The notes beneath the pieces are model-generated. The model was given only the letters and a program-made list of their open reading frames with translations. It was not told the DNA's origin and did no database searches. A DNA stretch of 29,201 bases, from the NCBI GenBank assembly GCA_002328485.1, contig DCUF01000042.1, positions 1 through 29,201 of the forward strand. The letters are read 5' to 3'. Positions 1 through 9,377 of this stretch are shown here, one piece after another. Within the stretch, counting starts at the first letter, position 1. Every line of letters starts with the position of its first letter. Both the position numbers and the translations under genes were made by a program. The DNA is from Deltaproteobacteria bacterium UBA2221 (GTDB lineage: Bacteria > Desulfobacterota > Syntrophorhabdia > Syntrophorhabdales > WCHB1-27).

Positions 1-650
<650 letters not shown>

Positions 651-658
<8 letters not shown>

Positions 659-1748
659 GGTTCTCCTTCTTGACGACCTCCATCGTTTCCTTGAATCTGG
701 CAAACAGGCCGTAGGTATCGTGTGGGCCGGGCGAAGCCTCCGGATGGAACTGGACCGAGAAGATGGGGTATCGCTCGTGTTCGATGCCTTCGAGCGTACC
801 GTCGTTGAGATTCATGTGCGTGGCCCGGACCGGTTCATCCTTGATGGAATCAATATTGACGGCAAAGCCGTGATTTTCCGAAGCGATATGCACCCTTCCT
901 GTCTTGAGATCTTTTATGGGCTGATTGCCACCGCGGTGGCCGAATTTCAGCTTGTAGGTGGTCCCTCCGTAGGCGAGACCCAGAAGTTGCTGGCCGAGAC
1001 AAATGCCGAAGATAGGCACCTGACCGAAGAGCTTGCGTATCTCTTCCACCACATCCGGCACACCCTGGGGGTCTCCGGGGCCGTTTGAGAGGAGCACCCC
1101 ATCGGGCTTCATGGCAAGGATGTCGGAAGCCTTGGTCCGCGCCGGTACCACCATCACCTTACACCCCTGTTTCTTGAGCATCCTCAGAATGTTCATTTTT
1201 ACGCCGAAATCCATGACCACGCAGAAGGGGGAGCCGTCGCTGCCGTCAAAGAGGGAGGGCTTATCGCAGGTCACCTCTTTCACGAGGTCGATGCCCACGA
1301 TGCCCCGTGACTCCCTGGCTTTTTTTACAAGGCTTTCCGGGTCCGGGTCGATGGTAGAGATGATGGCCTTCATAGCGCCTTTGGAGCGTATGTGCTTTGT
1401 CAGGGCTCTGGTGTCGATCTCCTCGACAGCCATGAGACGATTCCGCCTCAGGTAGTCGAGCAGATCTTCGGTGGCCGCATAGTTGCTTGTAATCTTGCTG
1501 AACTCCCTGACGAGAAAACCTTCCACCTTGGGGCCACCCGATTCCACGTCATCCCCGTTCACGCCGTAGTTCCCTATGAGGGGATAGGTCATGGTGACGA
1601 TCTGTCCTTTATATGACGGATCGGTCATGATCTCCTGATAGCCTGTCATACTCGTGTTGAACACGACCTCTCCAGCGGTTTCACCTTCAATCCCAAGGCT
1701 AGCCCCTTCGAATACCTTCCCGTCTTCCAGTGCTATCAAAGCCTTCAT
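651..1748 (-). CDS. carA: Carbamoyl-phosphate synthase small (glutaminase) subunit
   Basis: 365 aa, the usual length for CarA. It hydrolyses glutamine and channels ammonia to CarB. The N-terminal CPSase small-chain domain (MKALIALEDGKVFEG, FNTSMTGYQEIMTDPSY) is followed by a class I glutamine amidotransferase domain with nucleophile Cys250 in FGICLGQQLLGL and the His335/Glu337 pair in VQFHPEASPGP. A longer frame opens at 1775, but I choose the ATG at 1748: homologues begin MKALLxLEDG and it follows AGAGGAG at good spacing on the minus strand. It overlaps carB by 8 nt. The 110-nt leader to the upstream gene is largely made of the 7-nt-period repeats listed separately; no pyrimidine-attenuation structure was recognised. 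Confidence 0.97.
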
Positions 1749-1765
1749 CGTTCTCCTCTTTTTAG

Positions 1766-1850
1766 CTGTCAGCAATCAGCCGTCAGCTTTCAGCAAGAGC
1801 GAAAAATGCTTTCCGGTTCTTTGCCTGATCGCTGATGCCTGATCGCTGAT
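1766..1850. repeat. Imperfect inverted repeat built of 7-nt period units
   Basis: The left arm (1766-1793) is four 7-nt units of the form nnnTCAG: ctgtcag, caatcag, ccgtcag, ctttcag. The right arm (1823-1850) is gcctgat-cgctgat repeated twice, the inverted form. Over 26 nt the left arm matches the reverse complement of the right arm at 20 positions, so a long imperfect hairpin with a loop of about 30 nt can form between the QueG-like gene and carA. A further one-armed copy lies at 2579-2606. Confidence 0.7.
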
Positions 1851-1858
1851 GCCTATCC

Positions 1859-2530
1859 TCATCGTTGTCCTCTACAGGCCTTTACACAAAGGCCGCAAAT
1901 ATATTGCCCCACGTTTCGTTGGTTCCTGAACTGCTTCAACATCTCAAAACACCCTTTGTGGTCAAACTCTTCCGGTCTCTCGGTAATGGCACCGGCCGGA
2001 CAGGCAGTCATGCAGGAGCGGCAGGTCCCGCATCCCCCTTGCGGATTGGGTGGGGTCGGCGCAAGGGGCATATCCGTAAAGACCGTATTGTAACGCATCT
2101 GTGAGCCATATTTTGGATGGACGAGCAGGTTGTTACGGCCGATCCAGCCAATCCCGGCGATGACCCCCACGTGTTTGTGGGAGATGTGGGCCTTCTGGTT
2201 CTGCCAGTCTATCAGTTGGGAAGCAGGGAAGGGCAGGGCTTTGTAGCCCCCTTTCTCAATCTCTCGGGCCAGCAGGTAGGCCGTCATGTCCAGCCGATAG
2301 TTGATCTGTCGATAGTGGTGCAGATAGAAGGGTGTGGGCCCGTCCGTGAGGGTATCGAGTACGCTCTTGGACACGGCAAGGCCGAAGCAGATGGCCCGTG
2401 TATAGGTACCTGGTGCGACCCCTGGGAGGCCGAGAATCTCCTTCTCATAAAGAGAAAGGTCCCCTACGCCGAGGGCATCCACATCGATGCCCGAGAACAG
2501 ATCAGGTGTGATTTCTGAATTGGATTCCAT
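1859..2530 (-). CDS. Short QueG-like double 4Fe-4S protein
   Basis: 223 aa. It resembles the core of epoxyqueuosine reductase QueG, which reduces epoxyqueuosine to queuosine in the tRNA wobble base using cobalamin and two 4Fe-4S clusters. Seen directly: the QueG-type stretch GVIAGIGWIGRNNLLVHPKYGSQ cut to its core (GWIGRNNLLV, residues 128-137), a first cluster motif C167-x2-C170-x2-C173-x3-C177-P, then C194 and a second motif C212-x2-C215-x3-C219. The protein ends just after the second cluster, whereas true QueG proteins run to about 310-380 aa with a C-terminal extension, so true queuosine activity is uncertain. A tRNA wobble-modification gene, mnmG, lies directly upstream on the same strand (119 nt gap), which fits a tRNA role but does not prove it. 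A relative acting as a generic corrinoid/Fe-S reductase is the alternative. Confidence 0.8.
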   Translation of the reverse strand: MESNSEITPDLFSGIDVDALGVGDLSLYEKEILGLPGVAPGTYTRAICFGLAVSKSVLDTLTDGPTPFYLHHYRQINYRLDMTAYLLAREIEKGGYKALPFPASQLIDWQNQKAHISHKHVGVIAGIGWIGRNNLLVHPKYGSQMRYNTVFTDMPLAPTPPNPQGGCGTCRSCMTACPAGAITERPEEFDHKGCFEMLKQFRNQRNVGQYICGLCVKACRGQR

Positions 2531-2578
2531 TCGCTATACAAACCTCATCAATGCCGTTTGTGGTAACTCAATTAAGAG

Positions 2579-2606
2579 CTGTCAGCTTTCAGGTATCAGC
2601 CATCGG
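2579..2606. repeat. 7-nt period repeat, second copy
   Basis: Four consecutive 7-nt units (ctgtcag, ctttcag, gtatcag, ccatcgg) of the same nnnTCAG type as at 1766-1793, two of them identical to units there. It lies in the gap between mnmG and the QueG-like gene. Only a short inverted partner (gctgata, near 2636) is visible. Confidence 0.6.
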
Positions 2607-2649
2607 CCAAAAAACACGAAACGTATATGCTTTTGCTGATAGCCCCCTC

Positions 2650-4509
2650 TCACAATTGCCCCTTCTTTTTCATGTGTATCATGAGGGCGGTTATTGCCGC
2701 GGGGGTCACACCCGAGATCCTTGAGGCCTGGCCCAAAGACAAGGGATTAACCCGGCTCAGCTTTTCCACCACCTCCCGGGAGAGGCCGGATACCTCACTG
2801 TACACCAAATCGTTCGGTATGCCCTGGTCTTCCAGTCTCCTTGCCCGCTGGACCATCTCCTTCTGTCTTTGCGTATATCCCTCATATTTCACGTTGAGTT
2901 CCACCTGGTATGCAATATCGGGCGCCCAGTCGTCGAGGGCCTCGTCAAGGCCTTTGATCGAATCCATGGTAATGCCCGGCCTCCTGAGTAACTCCTCCAG
3001 GGTCAAAGTGTTGGAGATCGGCTCGAGGTTCATCTCCGCAAGGCGATCCAGCGTCGTTTTTGAAGGTCGCAATCGTTTGGACCTCAAAAGGTCCTGCAAC
3101 TGGTCAATCTTGACCTTCTTTTCTCTGACCCTCTCGTAACGTTCGCTCGAAACAAGGCCGATCTTGTACCCCTTTTCAGTAAGCCTCAAGTCGGCATTGT
3201 CCTCCCTCAGGAGCAGGCGGTACTCAGCCCTTGACGTGAACATCCGGTAGGGCTCGTCGACACCTTTTGTCACAAGATCGTCTACCATGACGCCCATGTA
3301 GGCCTCGTCCCGGCCGGGACAAAACGGCTCGAGGCCCCTGATCTTCTGGACGGCGTTGACCCCTGCTATGAGCCCCTGGGCCGCCGCCTCTTCGTAGCCG
3401 GTGGTTCCATTTACCTGGCCCGCGCAGTAGAGGCCTTCGATGAGCTTGGTTTCGAGGGTAGGGTAGAGCTGAGTGGGATAGACGAAATCGTATTCAATGG
3501 CATATCCCGGTCTTGTGATCTCCACATGCTCCAGCCCCGGCAGGGTTCGCAGGAGCCCTATCTGAACATCCAGAGGCAGACTCGTGGAAAGCCCGTTAGG
3601 GTAGTACTCACAGGTGTCGATACCCTCCGGTTCAAGGAAGATCTGGTGTCTGTTCCGATCGGCGAACTTGACCACCTTGTCCTCAATGGAGGGGCAATAG
3701 CGAACGCCGGTAGACCTGATCTTGCCCGAGTAGAGGGGTGATCGGTCGAGGGAAGAGCGGATGATGTCGTGGGTCTGCTCGTTGGTATAGGTCACATAGC
3801 AGGGCTTAAGCGGTTGGGTGATGGGTAGATTGAGAAATGAAAAGCCGAGAGGAGGCCTGTCGCTGTCCTGGGCCGTCAAGCCGGCAAAATCGATGGTTTT
3901 CCCGTCCAGCCTGGGGCACGTACCTGTCTTGAGCCTGCCCAACTGAAGACCAAGGTGCCCCAGACAGTCAGAAAGACCGATTGACGAAAAATCGCCCATT
4001 CTGCCTGCTTCCATCTGATCGAATCCTATGTGGATCAGTCCCTTCATGAACGTGCCTGCGGTAACGACAACGGATCGTGCACGAAACTCCTCTCCAAAGG
4101 ATGTCTTTACCCCACAAACGGCCTTGCCGTCACGGGTCAGGATCTCCTCGGCAGTCGCCTGTCTGATCGACAAATTGTCCTGCCCTTCGAGGACCATTTT
4201 CATCCTCGAAGCGTAGGCCATCTTGTCGGCCTGAACCCTGGTAGCCCTCACCGCCGGCCCTTTGGTCATGTTGAGGATGCGGAATTGCAGACCCGTGATA
4301 TCAGCGTTCTTGCCGATCTCACCGTCCAGGGCGTCCACCTCCTTGACCAAATGCCCCTTGCCCAGTCCCCCCACGGCAGGGTTGCACGACATATAGGCGA
4401 TACGGTCCAGGTTCATCGACAAAAGAAGGGTTCTCGCCCCCATACGCGATGCTGCGAGTGCAGCCTCGCATCCTGCATGTCCTGCACCGATAACGATTAC
4501 ATCAAACAT
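2650..4509 (-). CDS. mnmG: tRNA U34 carboxymethylaminomethyl modification enzyme MnmG
   Basis: 619 aa, close to the usual ~620-630. With MnmE and using FAD, NADH and methylene-tetrahydrofolate, MnmG modifies the wobble uridine of several tRNAs. The N-terminus MFDVIVIGAGHAGCEAALAA has the Rossmann GAGHAG (8-13), followed by the family signatures YMSCNPAVGGLGKGHLVKEV cut at its core CNPAVGGLGKG and NMTKGPAVRATRVQAD. Further FAD-binding signatures (LYCAGQVNGTTGYEEAAAQG, FTSRAEYRLLLREDNAD) and the C-terminal helical domain are all present. It is the first gene of the minus-strand run mnmG, QueG-like, carA, carB. MnmE and RsmG, frequent neighbours in other bacteria, are not in the window. No frameshift seen. 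Confidence 0.97.
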   Translation of the reverse strand: MFDVIVIGAGHAGCEAALAASRMGARTLLLSMNLDRIAYMSCNPAVGGLGKGHLVKEVDALDGEIGKNADITGLQFRILNMTKGPAVRATRVQADKMAYASRMKMVLEGQDNLSIRQATAEEILTRDGKAVCGVKTSFGEEFRARSVVVTAGTFMKGLIHIGFDQMEAGRMGDFSSIGLSDCLGHLGLQLGRLKTGTCPRLDGKTIDFAGLTAQDSDRPPLGFSFLNLPITQPLKPCYVTYTNEQTHDIIRSSLDRSPLYSGKIRSTGVRYCPSIEDKVVKFADRNRHQIFLEPEGIDTCEYYPNGLSTSLPLDVQIGLLRTLPGLEHVEITRPGYAIEYDFVYPTQLYPTLETKLIEGLYCAGQVNGTTGYEEAAAQGLIAGVNAVQKIRGLEPFCPGRDEAYMGVMVDDLVTKGVDEPYRMFTSRAEYRLLLREDNADLRLTEKGYKIGLVSSERYERVREKKVKIDQLQDLLRSKRLRPSKTTLDRLAEMNLEPISNTLTLEELLRRPGITMDSIKGLDEALDDWAPDIAYQVELNVKYEGYTQRQKEMVQRARRLEDQGIPNDLVYSEVSGLSREVVEKLSRVNPLSLGQASRISGVTPAAITALMIHMKKKGQL

Positions 4510-4742
4510 AGGGTAGTTGGTGGTAGGCCGAAATGTCGCCTGGGATTTGAAGTCTGTCTTCTGCTACGGCGTACCGCGTTATTGTACATGATTCGAGTAA
4601 CAGAATCTATAGGCACGTGGGGTTTGCCGGCGCGGCGCGCCCCTGGTATTGGCCGCAAGGTAACCTGCCGGTAATTTCTCGGTAACGTTTGCTGTTATAT
4701 GATGACTTCAGACCATAGGCTTGAGTACGCTAAAGGGGAATC

Positions 4743-6434
4743 ATGAACGACAGGCCCAGAGGACTCTTCTTTTTTCTTTTTCTTCTCATTTCCGTGTTAC
4801 CACTTTTTTCTGCCGGTCTTTGGAACCACGGCCTTTGGACCCCCGATGAGCCCAGGGTCGCCGAAATCGGGCGAGAGATGGCCGTCAGCGGGAACTGGGC
4901 GGTGCCGACCCTGAACAAAAGGCCCTTTTTGGAACATCCGCCATTCCACTATGCGGCTATGGCTGCAGTCTTCAGGGCGCTCGGGATGTCGGAAGGTGCT
5001 GCCAGGCTGCCTTCCGCCGTCTTTGCCCTTGGCGGCGTGGTTACCATCTTTTTGGTATGCCTCATACAGTTCGGCCCCCGCGTCGGTTTTCTCTCAGCCT
5101 TCGTGCTGGCAACCTCCGTAGAATACTTCCGTGTAGGCAACTGGGCCGTGGTGGACAGTGCATTGGCACTGTTCATCTACCTCGCTCTTCTGTGCTTCTG
5201 GGTCGCCTATTCGGGCCAGGATCGATGGAGACGGTTACTCTTCTACAGTTTGTGCTACGTCTTTTGTTCCCTCGCTTTCTATACCAAAGGATTTATCGGC
5301 GTTGCCCTCCCGGGGGTGGCTGTTCTGGTGTTCCTCAGCTTCGACCGGAACCTTAAAGAAATCCTGCGGATGCACCTGTGGCTCGGCGTTCTCGTCTTTG
5401 GGGCCTTGACCTTGCCCTGGTTTCTTTCCCTTTGGCACCAAGGCGGGGACGAATTCATCAAGGTTTTCCTGCTCCGCAATCATCTGGAACGCTTTGCCGG
5501 CGGCTCGACCGGTCATAACCAGCCTATCTACTACTACATGACCCAGTTACCCGCTGGGTTCCTGCCCTGGAGCCTTATGATCGTCCCCGCTGGGGTATGG
5601 CTTCTCAGAATAAGAAAAGAGGTCGAAGTCTCACAGAAAAAGGCCCTTCTCTTTGCGACGTGCTGGTTTATTTCAGGCTTTGCTTTGCTCAGCGCGGCAT
5701 CCACGAAGAGGATCCTCTATCTCATGCCCATTTTTGCTCCTGCTTCCATCCTGGTCGGCTGTTATGTCGATTCGATGTTTGACCGGCCTGTCACCACATG
5801 GTTCGACCGGTTCTTTGCGTATCTCTTCGGTCTGGTACCGCTGGTGGTGGGTGTGGCTGCCATTCCCTTTTTGCTATACGCTTCCCGAAGATACGGCCTT
5901 TCGATGGGGCCGGGCGCCCTGGTTGGCTGCGGGGTTTTTTCCTTTGTCATCGCCCTGCTCGCTTTTCTTGGGCTCTGGAGCTTGAAGAGGAGTGGAAAGA
6001 GATTTTGGCTCTTCACCGGTGGGTCACTGGTGTCCCTTCTACTCCTTGCCCTGATCGTGGTGGTTCCTCTTGTGGACCAACAGAAAAGCTTCGTTCCTTT
6101 CTGCAATGAGGTGGCCGCCAAGGTGCCTCCCGCCGCTGGATTGTACGTTTATCAGCCCGACGAGACCATAAGGGGGGCCATTCCATTCTATTCGGGGCGT
6201 TACCTGATAGAGATAGAGACACTCGATTCGTTGAAAGCAGCCATGGGCCGCGAGAGAAGCCTCTACGTGATCGCCAGGGACTCGAGAGGTCGGCTCGGCA
6301 AGGAGATTGAATCGGCAGGCCCCTTTGATCTGCTGGCCCAAAAGGGCATGGGTGAACATCGTGCCCTGGTACTTTACGTCTTGACTTCACCCTTACGGCT
6401 CGATCAGACACATCGCGAGGCCGCAGACCACTAA
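4743..6434 (+). CDS. ArnT-like glycosyltransferase family 39 membrane protein (first copy)
   Basis: 563 aa integral membrane protein of the PMT/ArnT superfamily. Such enzymes transfer a sugar from a polyprenyl-phosphate carrier to an acceptor (lipid A, protein or another lipid) on the periplasmic side. The first membrane helix (residues 8-24) is followed by the signature loop LWTPDEPRVAEIGREM, with the acidic DEPR motif at 35-38, then FLEHPPFHYA, where ArnT has its KPPL-type motif. About a dozen hydrophobic segments run to residue ~450, then comes a soluble C-terminal domain of ~110 aa. The start is well supported: AAAGGGGA five bases before the ATG. It begins a plus-strand block, divergent from mnmG, that includes a second GT39 gene and an ArnA-type decarboxylase. 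The sugar and acceptor cannot be read from sequence, so ArnT itself is not claimed. Confidence 0.9.
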   Translation: MNDRPRGLFFFLFLLISVLPLFSAGLWNHGLWTPDEPRVAEIGREMAVSGNWAVPTLNKRPFLEHPPFHYAAMAAVFRALGMSEGAARLPSAVFALGGVVTIFLVCLIQFGPRVGFLSAFVLATSVEYFRVGNWAVVDSALALFIYLALLCFWVAYSGQDRWRRLLFYSLCYVFCSLAFYTKGFIGVALPGVAVLVFLSFDRNLKEILRMHLWLGVLVFGALTLPWFLSLWHQGGDEFIKVFLLRNHLERFAGGSTGHNQPIYYYMTQLPAGFLPWSLMIVPAGVWLLRIRKEVEVSQKKALLFATCWFISGFALLSAASTKRILYLMPIFAPASILVGCYVDSMFDRPVTTWFDRFFAYLFGLVPLVVGVAAIPFLLYASRRYGLSMGPGALVGCGVFSFVIALLAFLGLWSLKRSGKRFWLFTGGSLVSLLLLALIVVVPLVDQQKSFVPFCNEVAAKVPPAAGLYVYQPDETIRGAIPFYSGRYLIEIETLDSLKAAMGRERSLYVIARDSRGRLGKEIESAGPFDLLAQKGMGEHRALVLYVLTSPLRLDQTHREAADH

Positions 6435-6739
6435 GGGTCGAGAAAGATCCACCGATACAGCGCACCACCGGAGCCATGATCCGCTGCTGACCGATGGTAA
6501 GAGGGTCAAGAGGCACCGGTCCTATCGCCGGCAGGGCCGTTTTTGCCCTTTGAGTTCCTCCCGCCTCCCGTCACGCTGTGACCGAGGCCTCAGAAATAGA
6601 TTAAGAAATGGTAATCTCGCGGCAAAGAAAAGGTGATCTCCGACGGGGTATGATGGGTCACTTATTTATACCGATCAGGAGATGACAGACCATCGGACCA
6701 CAACTGAAGACACCAGGGCCGTGCAGGGCCCCATGGGAG
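6435..6739 (+). other. 305-nt intergenic gap between the two GT39 genes
   Basis: No plausible gene was found on either strand. It holds a perfect 6-bp inverted repeat, AGATTA-8 nt-TAATCT, at 6598-6617, listed separately. A weak GGGC/GCCC hairpin around 6534-6548 is followed by TTT only and is not a convincing terminator. TATGAT at 6648-6653 has no recognisable -35 partner, so I do not call a promoter. Confidence 0.5.
6598..6617. promoter_or_regulatory. Inverted repeat, possible operator
   Basis: AGATTA (6598-6603), an 8-nt spacer, then TAATCT (6612-6617): a perfect 6-bp dyad in the gap upstream of the second GT39 gene. A two-component pair is encoded in the same block, so it could be a regulator site. 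However, OmpR-family regulators usually prefer direct repeats, and the site may be chance. Confidence 0.25.
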
Positions 6740-8314
6740 ATGCTGAAGGCGACCCGGGGTGACAGGGTAATACTGTATCTCGGTCTTTCGGTGATCCTCT
6801 GCCTTTCCTATTTATTGTTCATCCATGACCTTGGCTCCACCGCTTTGTGGGATCCCGATGAGCCGCGACAGGCCATCGAGGCCCGGGAGATGATGGGGCG
6901 CTCCGACTACGTCCATCCCTACCTGAACGGCCAACCGTACCTGGAGAAACCACCCCTTTACCCCTGGCTCATAATCATCGCTTCCAAAATTCAAGGCGGG
7001 CTTGACGAGTTCAGCGCAAGAATCCCGTCCGCCCTGGCCGCCACGATCCTCTTGATCCTGACGTTTTTCGTCGGACGGAGGATGGCTGGTCCGACTTCCG
7101 GGTTGCTCGCTGCTCTTGCGCTGGCAACGAATTTCCTATTTCTATCGTACGCCAGGCAATCCGTCATGGACATGACTTTTGCCCTGTTTATCGGCTTGAC
7201 CATCTGTCTTGGTGATCTGGCGGTACAGAGCAACCGACGATGGTTCTTCGCGTGCGCTCTTCTCCCATCGGTCTTTGCCGTTCTTTCTAATGGCCCGGCC
7301 GGGCTACTCATCCCGGTGGGAGTTCTCTTTTTATCACTCTTGTGCCAAAGAAGCCTAAAGCCGTTTTTTCTTCCCCTGGTTGTGGGATGCCTCGTTGCCC
7401 TCGGGCTTTCTTCAATCTGGTTTATCGTCGCAGGGGAAGCCTATGCCCGTGAGTTTATCCTTCACCAGAATCTCACCCGTTACATAAAGGGCTTTGATCA
7501 TACCGAGTCCTCCTTTTATTACTTTCCGAAGCTCTTCTTTACCTTCCTGCCCTGGAGTTGCCTGCTGCCTTTTGCGATCTACCATGCCGTCAAACGGAGA
7601 TTGTGGTTGCCGTTGGTGTGGTTCGCCTTTACCTTCTTGTTTTTCGAATTTTCCCGTAGCAAGAGGGCTGTCTACCTCCTCCCCCTTTTTCCGGCTATGG
7701 CGCTTTTGACAGGGATATTCTTGAAGGAAAAATGGGAGACCGTGGTCGGTAACCAATGGAGCGGTCCTGCCCTGAAGGGGTTTGCCCTAGTCATAGCCCT
7801 ATGCCCTATCCTCGGTATGGTTGCGGCCTCGGCGGCATCAAACAGCCTGGCGGGTGGGCTGAGCACGGGTTCCTTGGGGAGGCTTGCCCTAACCGTGCTG
7901 GTTTTTCTCGGTATTATCTTTTTCTTTTGCCTGACCGTGAAGTCCCCTCGGGGCAGCCTTTCCGCCGTCCTTGTCTATCTGATCTGCCTAGGATTTTTCT
8001 ATCATTATCTCTATTTACCTGCAAAGGGCAGGGATTCAAAATCAGTTCAGGGCATGATCGATGCTGCAACTTCAGACTCAGTCTATCTGCAGCGTGTGTA
8101 CGCGTGCGACTTCTCTTCGCCGGCCTTTATATACTATTTGAAACAACCGGTTTATGCGGCATCGAAGCCGGATGACATACCCAAGGATGAAACGGGTAAG
8201 ACAGTGGTTGTGAAGGACCAATACGGCCTACCAGCTCACTTTTCCTCACGATTTTCTCCGGTTCACCAGGTCGATTACGACAAAGACCGGTTCGTGGTCT
8301 TCGTAGGTCGTTAA
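6740..8314 (+). CDS. ArnT-like glycosyltransferase family 39 membrane protein (second copy)
   Basis: 524 aa, a second member of the PMT/ArnT superfamily, clearly a paralogue of the preceding gene but diverged. The signature loop is LWDPDEPRQAIEAREMM (DEPR at residues 40-43), followed by YLNGQPYLEKPPLYPW, which is closer to canonical ArnT (KPPL) than the first copy. Many hydrophobic helices follow to about residue 425, then a short soluble tail of ~95 aa. The likely role is transfer of a polyprenyl-phosphate-linked sugar at the outer face of the inner membrane. The ATG at 6740 has GGGAG directly against it, which is too close for a normal ribosome site, so the start is not certain. Only 25 nt separate its stop from the ArnA-type decarboxylase, suggesting one transcript. 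Confidence 0.9.
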   Translation: MLKATRGDRVILYLGLSVILCLSYLLFIHDLGSTALWDPDEPRQAIEAREMMGRSDYVHPYLNGQPYLEKPPLYPWLIIIASKIQGGLDEFSARIPSALAATILLILTFFVGRRMAGPTSGLLAALALATNFLFLSYARQSVMDMTFALFIGLTICLGDLAVQSNRRWFFACALLPSVFAVLSNGPAGLLIPVGVLFLSLLCQRSLKPFFLPLVVGCLVALGLSSIWFIVAGEAYAREFILHQNLTRYIKGFDHTESSFYYFPKLFFTFLPWSCLLPFAIYHAVKRRLWLPLVWFAFTFLFFEFSRSKRAVYLLPLFPAMALLTGIFLKEKWETVVGNQWSGPALKGFALVIALCPILGMVAASAASNSLAGGLSTGSLGRLALTVLVFLGIIFFFCLTVKSPRGSLSAVLVYLICLGFFYHYLYLPAKGRDSKSVQGMIDAATSDSVYLQRVYACDFSSPAFIYYLKQPVYAASKPDDIPKDETGKTVVVKDQYGLPAHFSSRFSPVHQVDYDKDRFVVFVGR

Positions 8315-8339
8315 TAATATTAAGAACGTTCAGGAGGAC

Positions 8340-9377
8340 ATGGTGAAGATACTGATTCTCGGCATCAATGGGTTTATCGGAAACAGTCTGGCGGGGCGTA
8401 TTCTCGGGGAGACTGATTGGGATGTCTATGGGATGGATATACGGGACGACAAGCTGGAGAAATGCCGGGGGAATGAGCGTTTTCACTTTGTCGAAGGGGA
8501 CATATGTATCAACAGGGAGTGGATCGAATACCACGTCAAGAAGTGCGATGTGGTGGTCCCTCTCGTCGCCATCGCTACCCCCATGACCTATGTGCGCGAG
8601 CCTTTGCGGGTTTTCGAGCTCGATTTCGAGGCCAATCTAAAGATTGTGCGGGATTGCGTCCGCTACGGAAAGAGGCTTGTGTTTCCGTCGACTTCGGAGG
8701 TATACGGCATGTCTCCCGACAAAGAATTCGATGAGGACGAGAGCCCTCTGGTTGTCGGTCCCATACAAAAACAGCGGTGGATCTACAGCGCTTCCAAACA
8801 GCTTCTCGACCGGGTGATTTGGGCCTACGGCTTTCAGGAGGCCCTCCAGTTCACGCTCTTTCGTCCCTTCAACTGGATTGGCCCGAAACTGGACGACCTT
8901 ACGGTCCTTCCGGAGAAAGAGGGTAGCTCCAGGGTCGTCACCCAGTTCATTTCCAGCCTGATCCATGGCTTGCCCATTCAACTCGTTGATGGAGGAACGC
9001 AGAGACGGTGCTTTACCTCTATCGATGACGGCATCGATTGCCTCATAAAGATCCTCAAGAACGAGGAAAACCGGTGCGACGGACAGATCTTCAACATAGG
9101 CAACCCAAAAAACGAGCTGACCATCAAAGAGCTGGCTCACAGACTGCGAGGTATCTTTCTGAAACATTCCTCACATGACCCGTCGTCTCAGGTCTCGGAT
9201 ATTGTGGAAACATCATCGGGCACGTTCTACGGAAATGGCTATCAGGACATCGATCGCAGGGTACCCTCGATCAGGAAGGCCCGCGAGATTCTGGGCTGGG
9301 AGCCAAGGATCGATGTTGATACAGCCCTGAGGTTGACCGTTGAATACTATCTCGACACCAAGGCGAAGATCGACTAA
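8340..9377 (+). CDS. ArnA C-terminal-type UDP-glucuronate oxidative decarboxylase, stand-alone
   Basis: 345 aa, very similar along its length to the decarboxylase half of E. coli ArnA, which oxidises UDP-glucuronate to UDP-4-keto-pentose (or UDP-xylose in some homologues). NAD-binding GxxGxxG is in ILGINGFIGNSL (8-14). Residues equivalent to ArnA T432/S433/E434 are T118/S119/E120 in PSTSEVYGM; the SDR pair is Y149/K153 in YSASK; R307 in YQDIDRRVPSIRKA aligns with ArnA R619. All the decarboxylase catalytic residues I can map are kept. The N-terminal formyltransferase domain of ArnA is absent. The ATG at 8340 is only 2 nt from GGAGG; the adjacent GTG at 8343 has a better 5-nt spacing. It is probably cotranscribed with the GT39 gene. 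No arnB, arnC or arnD is seen in the window. Confidence 0.93.
   Translation: MVKILILGINGFIGNSLAGRILGETDWDVYGMDIRDDKLEKCRGNERFHFVEGDICINREWIEYHVKKCDVVVPLVAIATPMTYVREPLRVFELDFEANLKIVRDCVRYGKRLVFPSTSEVYGMSPDKEFDEDESPLVVGPIQKQRWIYSASKQLLDRVIWAYGFQEALQFTLFRPFNWIGPKLDDLTVLPEKEGSSRVVTQFISSLIHGLPIQLVDGGTQRRCFTSIDDGIDCLIKILKNEENRCDGQIFNIGNPKNELTIKELAHRLRGIFLKHSSHDPSSQVSDIVETSSGTFYGNGYQDIDRRVPSIRKAREILGWEPRIDVDTALRLTVEYYLDTKAKID

Noticed and set aside
1749..1775. Nine-residue N-terminal extension of CarA
   Set aside because: The downstream ATG has the proper ribosome site and matches the family N-terminus.
4510..4742. Divergent promoters between mnmG and the first GT39 gene
   Set aside because: TATGAT on the plus strand and TACAAT on the minus strand are present, but neither has a -35 box good enough to call.
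6013..6516. A 167-codon minus-strand frame over the end of the first GT39 gene
   Set aside because: Arg/Pro/Ser-rich translation typical of a shadow frame, and the plus-strand protein is well supported there.
6534..6550. GGGC/GCCC hairpin after the first GT39 gene as a terminator
   Set aside because: Only a 4-bp stem with the T run inside the loop rather than after the stem.
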